40,615 nt of DNA from a virus. How positions within the stretch are numbered: the stretch's first letter is position 1; each line of letters opens with the position of its first letter. Positions 25,338 to 32,883 of the stretch are shown here, one piece after another. The position numbers were made by a program, and so were the translations under genes. A model generated the notes under the pieces. The model saw only the letters and a list, made by a program, of their open reading frames with translations, did no database searches and was not told where the DNA came from. Location: IMG/VR virus record IMGVR_UViG_3300006802_000201, positions 1 through 40,615 of that record. The stretch is one strand, 5' to 3'.

Positions 25338-26877
25338 AACGATACTCCTTGTCGGTGTGGACGAACACGAGGTTCTTCTTGGCCCGGCTTCCGCACACGT
25401 ACATGGTCCGGTGTTCGTCGTCGGGGAACTGGGTGTTGACGCAGGCCTTGGTTGAGGACAGATCGACTGCGACGTTGTCCTCCTCGCCACCCTTGGCGGC
25501 ATGCCCGGTCGAGAGTTTGATGCGCGGCTCGCCGGAGATGTCTTCGCCCCGGCGCTCGAGGCCACGGATGTAGTCGGCGTCGTAGCTCCCGAGGTTCAAG
25601 ACCTGAAGCGCGTCCATGCCACGCGCCGCGATCATCCCGGCCGAGGCCACGAGCTGGTCGTAGTCGTAGAGGCCCTCGGGGTTGAAGGCTTCGAGGAGCT
25701 TGGTGGACCCGCGCTTGAGGGCCGCAGCGTCGCCTTGCTTGGGCAGCATCTCATAGAGCGCCTTGATCGCGCCCACCGGGAGAGCCCCGCCTGTCTGCAG
25801 GGTGCGCCACCCCTTGATCGCATCGGCCAGCTTGGGATCGACGGAGTTGCGGCCGTAGACCTTGAACATGTAGCCGTCCTGCCGCAGGCGCTGGGCCCAC
25901 TCCTGCACGTAGGAGTTGGTCCGGGCCAGCACCATCCACTTGCCCTCCCGCAGGTCAAGGTGCCGAGGCCCGATGACCCTGCTCACCGAACCTTCGTGCC
26001 CGGCCGGATGGAACTCCTTGGGCAGGCGGTCGCGAATGCGGCTGGAGATACCGACGCACGTCTCGTAGACGGGGCGAGGCAGGCGGTAGCTCTGGGAAAG
26101 CACCTCGATGTTGCGCGAGCTTTCCATGAAGAGCTTAACCTTGACGCCAGCCCAGCGGTGGATCGCCTGATCGTCGTCGCCTGCGAAGAGGACGCGGTCG
26201 GACCGCTCGGCCAACAGCTCCACCATCCGCCATTGCAAGGGCGTCAGGTCCTGCGCTTCGTCGACCACGATGAGCTTGAGCCTCGGACCTTGGAGCTCCT
26301 GCACCACGACCTCGTTGATCATGTCCACGAAGGAGAACTTGTTGTACGTGCTCTTGTAGAACATGAGCTCCTGCTCGACCTTCTTGAGCATGGGCCACGA
26401 CAGGTTCCAGTCGTTGGTCTCGGAGAACTCCTGCTCAAGGGGAATGCAGCGCATGATCGAGCGCTCGAGGATGGAGACATACTTGTCTCCCCCTACGGTC
26501 TGGGCAATGATCAGGCCGTCTCTGGCAGAGCGATCATCGACACCCTTGATGTCGATGCCAAGGCTCCGGCCGAAGTCTTTCCAATCCGCCTGCGCCATGA
26601 TCTGCGAGGGCGCGATCCCGAGCAGCCGCAGGCCCATGGCATGCAGCGTCTGAAACCACGGCAGGTCCTTGGGCGTGAGGTTGAAGCGGGCGCAGGCGCG
26701 AGACCGGGCTTCCTCCACCGACTTGCGGGTGAAGGACACCATGGCGATCTCGTCAGGCCTCGTCCCCCGGGCCAGCTCCTGCTCCACTTCCCAGATCATT
26801 CGGTGGGTTTTTCCGCACCCGGGGGGACCGAGCAACAGCTTTCTCCGTTCCGTGAAACTTGCCTCTGGGTCGCGCAT
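25327..26877 (-). CDS. UvrD/Rep-like superfamily 1 DNA helicase
   Basis: ATG 26877 has a strong SD (GAGGAG, spacing 7), so the 516-aa form is preferred over the longer open frame. Motifs: Walker A GPPGCGKT (17-24); Ia VSFTRKSVEEA; Walker B IVVDEAQD (203-210); III FAGDDDQAIHRWAG (about 231-244); IV LSQSYRLP; V/VI LSTGHAAKGGEEDNV and YVCGSRAKKNL. It is an ATP-driven 3'-5' DNA unwinding enzyme by family. It lies between primase and polymerase and is probably the replicative or recombination helicase of the phage. Its 5' end overlaps the AlpA-like gene by 125 bp. Confidence 0.9.
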   Translation of the reverse strand: MRDPEASFTERRKLLLGPPGCGKTHRMIWEVEQELARGTRPDEIAMVSFTRKSVEEARSRACARFNLTPKDLPWFQTLHAMGLRLLGIAPSQIMAQADWKDFGRSLGIDIKGVDDRSARDGLIIAQTVGGDKYVSILERSIMRCIPLEQEFSETNDWNLSWPMLKKVEQELMFYKSTYNKFSFVDMINEVVVQELQGPRLKLIVVDEAQDLTPLQWRMVELLAERSDRVLFAGDDDQAIHRWAGVKVKLFMESSRNIEVLSQSYRLPRPVYETCVGISSRIRDRLPKEFHPAGHEGSVSRVIGPRHLDLREGKWMVLARTNSYVQEWAQRLRQDGYMFKVYGRNSVDPKLADAIKGWRTLQTGGALPVGAIKALYEMLPKQGDAAALKRGSTKLLEAFNPEGLYDYDQLVASAGMIAARGMDALQVLNLGSYDADYIRGLERRGEDISGEPRIKLSTGHAAKGGEEDNVAVDLSSTKACVNTQFPDDEHRTMYVCGSRAKKNLVFVHTDKEYRYVL

Positions 26878-27079
26878 AGAGCCACTCCTCAATCTCTTTT
26901 TTCGAGAACCGGGACACCGAGTTCTGATCCATTTCATCGCCAAGTGAATAGGGCTTCGGGAATTTGTCGTCCTTGATCCACTTGTACAGGGTTGATTCCG
27001 ATAGGTTCAGCCAACGGCACACGTCCGCGGCCCTGAGCATTCGGTCGTCCTGCTCAGAAGGGAATACGGGCAGCTTCAT
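26753..27079 (-). CDS. AlpA/excisionase-like HTH DNA-binding protein
   Basis: ATG 27079 with SD GGAG. In this 108-aa protein, residues 12-65 are a winged-helix MerR/AlpA-type domain (RMLRAADVCRWLNLSESTLY, KWIKDDKFPKPYSLGDE, SRFSKKEIEEWLYARP). The C-terminal 40 residues (basic, then Gly/Ala-rich) are encoded inside the helicase gene and look like out-of-frame filler, so the functional part may be only the first 70 residues. AlpA-type proteins act as transcription regulators or excisionases; with no integrase in view, regulation of the replication operon is more likely. Confidence 0.8.
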   Translation of the reverse strand: MKLPVFPSEQDDRMLRAADVCRWLNLSESTLYKWIKDDKFPKPYSLGDEMDQNSVSRFSKKEIEEWLYARPRGKFHGTEKAVARSPRVRKNPPNDLGSGAGAGPGDEA

Positions 27080-28595
27080 CGTTCGTCTCCACTTTCATAT
27101 CTACTTGCTCGTCCTTGTAGGCTGGCACCCACCAGACCCGGACGGTTGTCGTTCCCCCATCCTCTTTCCTCACGCCTTGGTGGCCGTGGCAGGGGCGGCC
27201 GTCGTTCAGGTCCTTGATGAAATTCTGCACCTGCACCCGGCTCACATGGGTGAACCCGCGAAACTTCAGAAACTCCATCAGGCCTGCGAAGGTAAACTTC
27301 GTGAGGCCCTTGTCCGTCCAAGGCTTGCCCATCGCAACTTCCTCGGCCACCATGGCGCGGATGTTGCTGGTGCAATACTCCCGGATCAGGTCTTCGAACT
27401 GGCCGCGCAGCGTCAGCTCCGGCGGGGCCTCGAGGTGGATGGCGGTGTCGAGAAGACCGTTCACCACCTTGTTCCACTCGGCCGCCTTGATCGTGGGCGG
27501 CATGCGGTCAACCTGTTCGACGCATACGTTCTGGAAGGCTGTCTGGCTGGTCAGTTGCTGCGAGGTGATCTCGAGGCGCTTGCCGTCGTAGTCGAGGAAG
27601 AACATCTTGGGCGACGAGTTGAGGATCGTCATCCCCGTCAGCTTCGGGAACTCAACCGCCCCGCCACTGCCGATGCCAAGCTTTCGGCTCCGACACAGGT
27701 CTTTGTTGCAGAAGTTGCAGAGCGGGGTCGCCGTGCACTGATAGCCGTAGTCCTTCTTGTCGTGCTGCTTCTGGAGGCCGACCACCTCTTCGGCAGGCAG
27801 CGGGTTCTCGCAGTAGCGGACGTTGCTCTCCTCAAGCATCCGCTTCCACCCTTCAGAGCTTGCCTTCTTGTGTGCCGTAGTCAGGTTGAACAGGGTGGTG
27901 TTGCGGTAGTCGTTGATCACACCCTGCAGGATGATCTGTTCGAGGCAGGGCGGGTAGTCCTTCAAGTCTTCCCGCTTCTCCACGTGCGGCGCAATCTCCA
28001 GCTTGGACAGCGGGACACGCGTCGCCTCGACCTTGTCGAGAAACTCGACGAGCGTCATGGCCTCGCCTGTTTCCGACACGGCATAGCGCACCGTCTCGTC
28101 GGCGTTGAAGTAGGGCGAGTTGATGAAGTTGCCCACGTCGCCACGGTCGAACAGAATCTTGTCCTGCTTCGGGAAAATCTCACGGCCAGCGTAGCCCAAG
28201 AGAGCTGCCACCTCGGTCAGGTATTCTCGGACCATGGCCGCTGGATACCAGTCGTCCAAGAACAGATAGAGGTGCGCGCCGCCAGACTTCGAGCGGCACT
28301 GCACGAGCGGTAGCTTCTGGCTCTTGATGCGAGCAGCCAGCGCCTTTTGGTCAAGGTCGTAGTCATCGATGTCGATGGCCCCGAACTTGCATTCGTTCTT
28401 GGAATTGATCGGGATCGACCCGACGCCCTGCTTCCCAGCAAGGTGCGCCTTGACGTGCTCCTCCGTCATCAACTCCCGTATGACATAGCTGTTTGCTTCT
28501 GCTTTGCCGTTTCTCGCAACTCGGCCCACGGTCGTTCGACCGTGCGCCAAGTCCGATCCTTCGAAGGCAAGCAGAAGACGTCTGGCAAGGGACAT
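27054..28595 (-). CDS. Archaeo-eukaryotic-type (TOTE-like) DNA primase
   Basis: This 513-aa protein starts at ATG 28595 with SD GGAGA. The catalytic domain has the AEP metal motif FGAIDIDDYD (Asp75, Asp77) and the nucleotide-binding motif SKSGGAHLYLFL (Ser104 to His108), plus IFPKQDKILFD. This is the arrangement of AEP primases of the TOTE class. A cysteine cluster follows (Cys262, then QCTATPLCNFCNKDLCRSRK, Cys287-293-296-301) that could hold zinc or an Fe-S cluster, as in other primase accessory domains. The C-terminal half has helical PriCT-like character. It should lay down primers for the adjacent family A polymerase. Confidence 0.85.
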   Translation of the reverse strand: MSLARRLLLAFEGSDLAHGRTTVGRVARNGKAEANSYVIRELMTEEHVKAHLAGKQGVGSIPINSKNECKFGAIDIDDYDLDQKALAARIKSQKLPLVQCRSKSGGAHLYLFLDDWYPAAMVREYLTEVAALLGYAGREIFPKQDKILFDRGDVGNFINSPYFNADETVRYAVSETGEAMTLVEFLDKVEATRVPLSKLEIAPHVEKREDLKDYPPCLEQIILQGVINDYRNTTLFNLTTAHKKASSEGWKRMLEESNVRYCENPLPAEEVVGLQKQHDKKDYGYQCTATPLCNFCNKDLCRSRKLGIGSGGAVEFPKLTGMTILNSSPKMFFLDYDGKRLEITSQQLTSQTAFQNVCVEQVDRMPPTIKAAEWNKVVNGLLDTAIHLEAPPELTLRGQFEDLIREYCTSNIRAMVAEEVAMGKPWTDKGLTKFTFAGLMEFLKFRGFTHVSRVQVQNFIKDLNDGRPCHGHQGVRKEDGGTTTVRVWWVPAYKDEQVDMKVETNDEAARIPF

Positions 28596-28620
28596 TGTCT
28601 TCTCCGGGCGCGGAAGGTGG

Positions 28621-28640
28621 GAGGGGGCTCACGCCCCCTC
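28621..28640 (-). terminator. 8-bp hairpin between SSB and primase genes
   Basis: GAGGGGGC and GCCCCCTC pair around a 4-nt loop (28621-28640) in the 49-bp gap between the SSB stop and the primase start. No U run follows on the leftward transcript. It may be a partial terminator or a processing/stability element setting SSB above primase expression. Confidence 0.5.
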
Positions 28641-28644
28641 ATGC

Positions 28645-29439
28645 TCAAAACGGGCTGTCGTCGTTTCGAGCGCCGCCGCCGTCGCCACCGCCGTGGTTCT
28701 CGGCCTGTGCCTTGAGCTCGCCGCGCATGACGCCGTCGCGGAAGGCTTTACCCTCCATCAACAGCTCGCGGGTCTCAACCATCCCAACCTTCTCAACAGA
28801 CCAGTTGTAGAAGTCGCCCTTGTCGTTGGTCTCTTCCACGGTCTTCAAGCGCCACATAAATCCGAACACGGGCGGGGATTTGATTTCGCCCGTTTCCGGA
28901 TGCCGCACCTTCAACTGGTTGATGTTTGTCTTCCAGCGGCGCGAGACCTTGAGCTGGGTAGACTTCATGTCGATCACGACAGGCTGGGTGATGCCGTCTT
29001 CCCCGACGATCAGGCAGAAGTGCTGGTCAGACTTCACCAGCTCGTTGCCATTCGGCAGGATTTCCTTCGAGCCATCACGCGAGGTGCGCTGCAGGATCGG
29101 GTCGTTGGCGCTGATCTCGCCCCGGAACCCGCCGCCTGAGGTGCGAGGAACAAACTCCAGATACTTCGTTGTCTGGAAGCAGGGCACCACGACAAGGCCC
29201 GTCTCCCCGGGCCACATCTCCCCGGTCAGCGTATTGTACGCATCGCCTGCCGAGAGGCCTTCGATGTACTCGCCCTTCTTCTTGTTCAGTTGGGGCGACA
29301 GGGACTGTGCCACACGAACAAACGGGATTTGCATCTCCGACGAGTCGAACGATGTGCCCTCCCCAGCCATGTCGAAGATGTCGTTCATCAAGTCGGTAGA
29401 CAGGGCGGTCTCTTTAGCTTTTGCCACAGCAGTGGTCAT
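28645..29439 (-). CDS. ssb: Single-stranded DNA-binding protein-like
   Basis: This 264-aa protein starts at ATG 29439 with SD GGAGGA. It has beta-rich OB-like segments (GEMWPGETGLVVVPCFQTTK, HFCLIVGEDGITQPVVIDMK, PVFGFMWRLKTVEE). The C-terminus is a disordered Gly-rich linker ending NDDSPF, the acidic aromatic tip used by SSBs to recruit replication proteins. The location next to primase supports the call. The family differs from bacterial SSB and is recognised by tail and context rather than by the OB fold itself. Confidence 0.75.
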   Translation of the reverse strand: MTTAVAKAKETALSTDLMNDIFDMAGEGTSFDSSEMQIPFVRVAQSLSPQLNKKKGEYIEGLSAGDAYNTLTGEMWPGETGLVVVPCFQTTKYLEFVPRTSGGGFRGEISANDPILQRTSRDGSKEILPNGNELVKSDQHFCLIVGEDGITQPVVIDMKSTQLKVSRRWKTNINQLKVRHPETGEIKSPPVFGFMWRLKTVEETNDKGDFYNWSVEKVGMVETRELLMEGKAFRDGVMRGELKAQAENHGGGDGGGARNDDSPF

Positions 29440-29441
29440 GA

Positions 29442-29999
29442 TTATTTCCTCCGGATTTCAGCAGCGTTGACGACGTAGGCACCGAACAGGTCGAGGTCGA
29501 TGGGCTTGCCATCCTCGACGCGCTCTTTGACAAACGCTTTCAACGTCATGGGGTGGATGTGGGTCTTCACGTCGGGGTCGAAGCCCTGCTCGCGCAGGAT
29601 GCCGACAGCGTTCTTCGCGGCGTTGTCTTCGCCACGACCAAAGGACACCACCACGTCGTTCTTGATGATGTCGTCGAGGCCGTTGTCGCGCAGCCAACCG
29701 AAGGCCTGCTCCCGCTTCTCGTCAGAGATCGAGGCAGACACGATGAGCTTGCGGGTAACGGTGACGCCGTCCACATCCAACCGATCCACGCCCATCTCGT
29801 CCATGACGCCGGGGATCAATTCGGTGGTGAGCTTCTGGCGCTCCTGCTTGAGACCCTTCAAAGCCTGCTCGGCCTTGTCGATGTCGGAGTCAACGGTCCG
29901 CAGCTTGCGGACGAGGTCGCTCAGGTTCTTGGTCTCTTGGGTGCCCACGTTTGACAGCGCGTCGGCTTCGCTGAAGATGTCGTCAAAGATGTCAGTCAC
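29442..29999 (-). CDS. Conserved phage replication-region protein (coiled coil)
   Basis: GTG 29999 has SD AGAGGA at spacing 7; the frame extends much further upstream, but over the divergent helicase, so I reject the longer form. In this 185-aa protein the first 60-70 residues form a coiled coil (DIDKAEQALKGLKQERQKLT). Then comes ELIPGVMDEMGVDRLDVDGV and a compact domain (AFGWLRDNGLDDIIKNDVVV, THIHPMTLKAFVKERVEDG, PIDLDLFGAYVVNAAEIRR). It is a recurring phage protein beside SSB genes, function not established; it is the first gene of the leftward replication operon. Confidence 0.8.
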   Translation of the reverse strand: MTDIFDDIFSEADALSNVGTQETKNLSDLVRKLRTVDSDIDKAEQALKGLKQERQKLTTELIPGVMDEMGVDRLDVDGVTVTRKLIVSASISDEKREQAFGWLRDNGLDDIIKNDVVVSFGRGEDNAAKNAVGILREQGFDPDVKTHIHPMTLKAFVKERVEDGKPIDLDLFGAYVVNAAEIRRK

Positions 30000-30054
30000 A
30001 AGTATATCCTCTTCAGGTTTGTGGTTGAACAACAAGTCGTCTTGCTGTACATGG

Positions 30055-30085
30055 AGTATATCGGAGGATATGCCATGACTGTCAA
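30055..30085 (-). promoter_or_regulatory. Promoter for the replication operon
   Basis: On the minus strand a perfect -35 TTGACA (30085-30080) is followed after 17 bp by GATATA or after 19 bp by TATACT (30060-30055), leaving about 50 nt of leader to the GTG at 29999. The -35 lies in the first codons of the divergent SNF2 helicase. A weaker rightward candidate is TTGAAC (30025-30030), 17 bp, TACATG (30048-30053). Confidence 0.45.
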
Positions 30086-31529
30086 GCTGAATTTTAAGAC
30101 GACGCCATATGCCCACCAAGTGACCGCGCTTGAGCGGTCCATGGACCGAGAATCCTATGGCTTCTTCATGGAGATGGGAACAGGAAAGTCGAAGGTCCTG
30201 ATCGATACCATCTCGAACCTGCACCTCGAGGGCAAGATTGACTTCGCCTTGATCATTGCACCGAAGGGCGTGTACCGCAACTGGGTTGCCAAAGAAATCC
30301 CGGAGCACATGCCGGACGAGATCGAGAAGCGGGTGATTCGCTGGGTCTCGTCTGCCAACAAGCAGCAAGAGGCGGAGATCAAGTCGGTCGGCAAGGCCTT
30401 CGGTGGCCTGACCCTCTTCGTCATGAACGTCGAAGCCTTCTCTGCTCTCAAGGGCAAGCAGGCAGGCGAGTGGCTGGGCAAGAAGTTCGGGCACCGTGGT
30501 CTGATCGGCATCGACGAATCGACCACAATCAAGAACCACAAGGCCAAGAGGACCAAGGCCCTCGTCAAGATCGCCTCGCTCTTTCGGTACCGCCGCCTGC
30601 TGACAGGTTCGCCTGTGACCAAGTCGCCCATGGATGTCTATGCTCAATGCGAGTTCCTCGGACCTCGGCTCTTGGGCTGCGATAGTTACTACTCGTTCCA
30701 AGGGCGCTATGCCGTGACGCAGAAGCGCAAGATGGGGGCACACAGCTTCGAGCAGATCGTGGGGTACAAGAACCTTGAAGACCTGTCACACCGCATCGAC
30801 CAGTTCGCCTACCGCGTCCTGAAGAAGGAGTGCCTCGACCTGCCGGAGAAGACGTACACCGCCCGCTACGTGTCGATGACCGACGAGCAGTCGAAGATGT
30901 ACGAGGAGATCAGGAAGGACGCATTCACCTTGGTCGATGGGACAGAGCTTGTGTCCACCCCTGTCGTCATCACCCAGCTTCTCCGCCTGCAACAGGTGCT
31001 GTCAGGGCATCTCAAGACAGACGACGGCGAGGTGTTGACGTTCAAGTCGAACCGCATGGAGGCTCTCCTCGAGACCATGGAAGAGCACGATGGCAAGGCC
31101 ATCATCTGGTCTCGCTTCCGGCACGACATCATCGGCATCACCGAGGCGCTTCGCAAAGAGTATGGCGAGAATGCGGCGGCCGCATACTTTGGCGACACCT
31201 CTGACGAGGAGCGCAACCGTATCGTCCGTGACTTCCAGATACCGGGCCACCCGTTGCGGTTCTTTGTGGGCAACCCTTCGACCGCAGGCTATGGTCTGAC
31301 GCTGACAGAGGCGAACCTCGTGGTCTACTATGCCAACAGCTTTGACCTCGAACATCGGCTGCAGTCAGAGGATCGGGCGCACCGCATCGGGCAGCGCAAC
31401 CCTGTGACCTACGTCGATCTGATCACGGAGAAGACGGTGGACGAGAAGATCGTGGCGGCGCTGCGGAACAAGATCGACATCGGCGCTAAGGTTCTGAGAG
31501 AGGAGGCAAGGAAGTGGCTGCAACTCTGA
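30075..31529 (+). CDS. SNF2-type superfamily 2 helicase/translocase
   Basis: ATG 30075 with SD GGAGGA (30063-30068). In this 484-aa protein the motifs are Q-like TPYAHQVTALE, Walker A MEMGTGKSK (GTGKS 35-39), Ia LIIAPKGVYRNW, Walker B IGIDESTTIKN (DEST 147-150), III LLTGSPVTKSP, V GYGLTLTEANLVVYY and VI QSEDRAHRIGQRNPVTYVDL. The last is the classic SNF2 RAHRIGQ signature. Such proteins translocate on duplex DNA and occur in phage replication modules. It is transcribed opposite to all other replication genes. Confidence 0.9.
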   Translation: MTVKLNFKTTPYAHQVTALERSMDRESYGFFMEMGTGKSKVLIDTISNLHLEGKIDFALIIAPKGVYRNWVAKEIPEHMPDEIEKRVIRWVSSANKQQEAEIKSVGKAFGGLTLFVMNVEAFSALKGKQAGEWLGKKFGHRGLIGIDESTTIKNHKAKRTKALVKIASLFRYRRLLTGSPVTKSPMDVYAQCEFLGPRLLGCDSYYSFQGRYAVTQKRKMGAHSFEQIVGYKNLEDLSHRIDQFAYRVLKKECLDLPEKTYTARYVSMTDEQSKMYEEIRKDAFTLVDGTELVSTPVVITQLLRLQQVLSGHLKTDDGEVLTFKSNRMEALLETMEEHDGKAIIWSRFRHDIIGITEALRKEYGENAAAAYFGDTSDEERNRIVRDFQIPGHPLRFFVGNPSTAGYGLTLTEANLVVYYANSFDLEHRLQSEDRAHRIGQRNPVTYVDLITEKTVDEKIVAALRNKIDIGAKVLREEARKWLQL

Positions 31530-31861
31530 CACGGATGCAAGAGCTCGACATCATCACGGGCGACGACATCATGGCGCAGTGGCAGTTCATGAAGGCGGTC
31601 CTCGAGTTTAAGTTCGGGGACCTGCCGAGGGAAGAAGCCCTCGCCCACATGAGTTACTTCAGTGGGCTCGAGGTGTTCTTCTGCGAGATCATGCTCAAGG
31701 AGATGTGCCGGGAGCGCTTGGCCACCCTTATGATTTCTTTCCCGAAGCTTGAACCTTGTCCGCCGCCGTATTACCCCCTGCCGATTGAATCGCGTGGTAC
31801 TTTTCGCGGATCATCACGGCGAGCTGGCGGGCCATCGACCGATCCTCGTGCTCCGCAATGA
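31514..31861 (+). CDS. Small protein downstream of SNF2 helicase (GTG start)
   Basis: GTG 31514 overlaps the helicase end by 16 bp and has SD AGGAGG (31501-31506). Residues 1-70 read as a real helical protein (RMQELDIITGDDIMAQWQFM, AHMSYFSGLEVFFCEIMLKE). The last 45 residues (Pro/Arg-rich) are encoded antisense to the RHH-like gene at 31728-31928 and look like filler. Convergent overlap of 134 bp is odd: either both are translated or this gene has lost its proper stop. Function unknown. Confidence 0.65.
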   Translation: MAATLTRMQELDIITGDDIMAQWQFMKAVLEFKFGDLPREEALAHMSYFSGLEVFFCEIMLKEMCRERLATLMISFPKLEPCPPPYYPLPIESRGTFRGSSRRAGGPSTDPRAPQ

Positions 31862-31928
31862 GCGACAAAAGCTGGTGGTCGTCCGCAGGGACGGCCACGT
31901 TCTTGAAGACCTGATCTTTGTGGGCCAT
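31728..31928 (-). CDS. Small ribbon-helix-helix-like protein
   Basis: ATG 31928 with GGAG ten bases upstream. The 66-aa product MAHKDQVFKNVAVPADDHQL, LSLIAEHEDRSMARQLAVMI, REKYHAIQ has the strand-helix-helix pattern of Arc/MetJ-type DNA-binding proteins (a short beta segment KNVAVPADDHQ, then DRSMARQLAVMIREK). It is the last gene of the leftward early block and could regulate early transcription. The upstream 174 bp contain a possible structured element and a TGTGTA/TATACAC partial repeat near the start. The call rests on pattern only. Confidence 0.65.
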   Translation of the reverse strand: MAHKDQVFKNVAVPADDHQLLSLIAEHEDRSMARQLAVMIREKYHAIQSAGGNTAADKVQASGKKS

Positions 31929-31994
31929 TGTGTGTAAACTCCAACAGGCTTATGTCGGGGTTATACACTTCCTGTGCGCCGGGAACAAGAGTCT

Positions 31995-32086
31995 TTGGTC
32001 GCGAGGGGCGCGATGGTGGATGACTAGCCGTAGCGCAGTCCGGTCTTCGACCAATACAAAACCGCGGTTTCGTGTGCGCCCCTCGT
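31995..32086. other. Cloverleaf-like inverted-repeat element
   Basis: The 174-bp gap between two leftward genes can fold with a 10-bp perfect closing stem (CGAGGGGCGC 32002-32011 with GCGCCCCTCG 32076-32085, G-U ends extend it). Three small arms lie inside: GACT/AGTC (32022-32025, 32037-32040, extended by a GC pair), GGTC-TTC-GACC (32042-32052) and the palindrome AAACCGCGGTTT (32059-32070). TTGGTC (31995-32000) could compete for GACCAA. It lacks tRNA consensus. It may be a structured leader or processing RNA, a protein-binding site or chance. Confidence 0.4.
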
Positions 32087-32102
32087 GGTTTAAGTTACAG
32101 CG

Positions 32103-32414
32103 CTAACCCGTTGCCTGCAAGCGCTTTTCCGCAGCTTTCTTTGCCAAGGCGCGTTCGATTGACGCCTTGCTGGCAGAGAAGACGGGGTTCTTTTTGGGCG
32201 CATCTTTGATCTCGTCAGTCCAGACAAGCAGTGGCTTGGTCTTCGGCGGGGGCGGGGCCCACGACACGCCCAAGGGCAGGGCAATACCGAAGCGCTCGGC
32301 GGCGGAGTCGATAGACTTGCGATGGAAGCCATAGTGTCGGGCCGTTATCGCAGCGTTCCACCCCTTGTTCAAGGCAGCTTCGATCATGTCGCGGGTGATG
32401 TGTCTCTTAGCCAT
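32103..32414 (-). CDS. Small HTH-like DNA-binding protein
   Basis: ATG 32414 sits in TGATG with the upstream gene. The 103-aa product starts MAKRHITRDMIEAALNKGWN, then ITARHYGFHRKSIDSAAERF, a helix-turn-helix pattern as in phage resolvase/transposase-type HTH domains. It continues with a proline-rich linker (APPPPKTKPLLV) and a basic helical tail (SKASIERALAKKAAEKRLQA). A regulator or DNA-architectural protein is likely. A 174-bp non-coding gap follows it. Confidence 0.65.
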   Translation of the reverse strand: MAKRHITRDMIEAALNKGWNAAITARHYGFHRKSIDSAAERFGIALPLGVSWAPPPPKTKPLLVWTDEIKDAPKKNPVFSASKASIERALAKKAAEKRLQATG

Positions 32415-32686
32415 CAGTGTATCTTCTTCTTGAAAGGTTCGTTGGTATCGAGGTGCTCGGCGGTTCCTTTGAGGAACGATGCCGTCATCTTGTCAGAGAC
32501 CCCGCATGTTCGGTTGTAGGTTACCACCGTGGTCAGAAGCAATGAAGCCCCGGCCCTTGGTTCTTCTACGTAGGTGTCCACGAGCAGCATGATAAATGCA
32601 GCCAGTTGCTGGGGCTGCATTGTCTGGGGCATCTGCTGCATGATCTCCTCTATGAGGTCCCCGGTCATTGTCTCTGGTTTCGTCAA
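32414..32686 (-). CDS. Small unknown protein (TTG start)
   Basis: TTG 32686 is in a TTGA overlap with the upstream stop and has an AAAGGA SD; in-frame TTG 32704 is less supported. The 90-aa product is helical and Met/Gln-rich (DLIEEIMQQMPQTMQPQQLA, AFIMLLVDTYVEEPRAGASL) with a C-terminal basic end (EPFKKKIH). Function unknown. Confidence 0.65.
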   Translation of the reverse strand: MTKPETMTGDLIEEIMQQMPQTMQPQQLAAFIMLLVDTYVEEPRAGASLLLTTVVTYNRTCGVSDKMTASFLKGTAEHLDTNEPFKKKIH

Positions 32687-32883
32687 CGGTTGTTCCTTTC
32701 CCAAGGTCTGTCGTCATAGCCATTGGCCTGACGCTTTATGCGGTTCACTTCATCGAGATTCTGTCGGGCCATGTAGAGCACCAGCTCGAGCTGCTCCTGC
32801 GTGACCCAAAGTCCGGGCAGCTTGACGTAACCTGCGGAGCGCAGGGCCCGGGAACCGGGGCTGTCGCTCTCCCCTCGGCCCAT
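32683..32883 (-). CDS. Small unknown protein
   Basis: This 66-aa protein is in TGATG with the upstream gene and TTGA with the downstream one. It contains SAGYVKLPGLWVTQEQLELV then LYMARQNLDEVNRIKRQANG. The start is fixed by overlap. No domain recognised. Confidence 0.65.
   Translation of the reverse strand: MGRGESDSPGSRALRSAGYVKLPGLWVTQEQLELVLYMARQNLDEVNRIKRQANGYDDRPWERNNR

Noticed and set aside
25501-26976. 491-aa open frame on the plus strand
   Set aside because: Antisense to the UvrD-like helicase whose motifs are intact; composition is non-protein-like.
26964-28313. 449-aa open frame on the plus strand
   Set aside because: Antisense to the AEP primase gene; no motif.
29442-30743. 433-aa extended form of the coiled-coil replication-region gene
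   Set aside because: The upstream 250 codons are antisense to the SNF2 helicase; GTG 29999 with a good SD is the start.
31998-32086. Possible tRNA gene (TAGCGCAGTCCGGT resembles a D-arm)
   Set aside because: The closing stem is 10 bp, the middle arm has a 3-nt loop and there is no T-loop consensus; no anticodon arm is identifiable. Kept only as a structured element.
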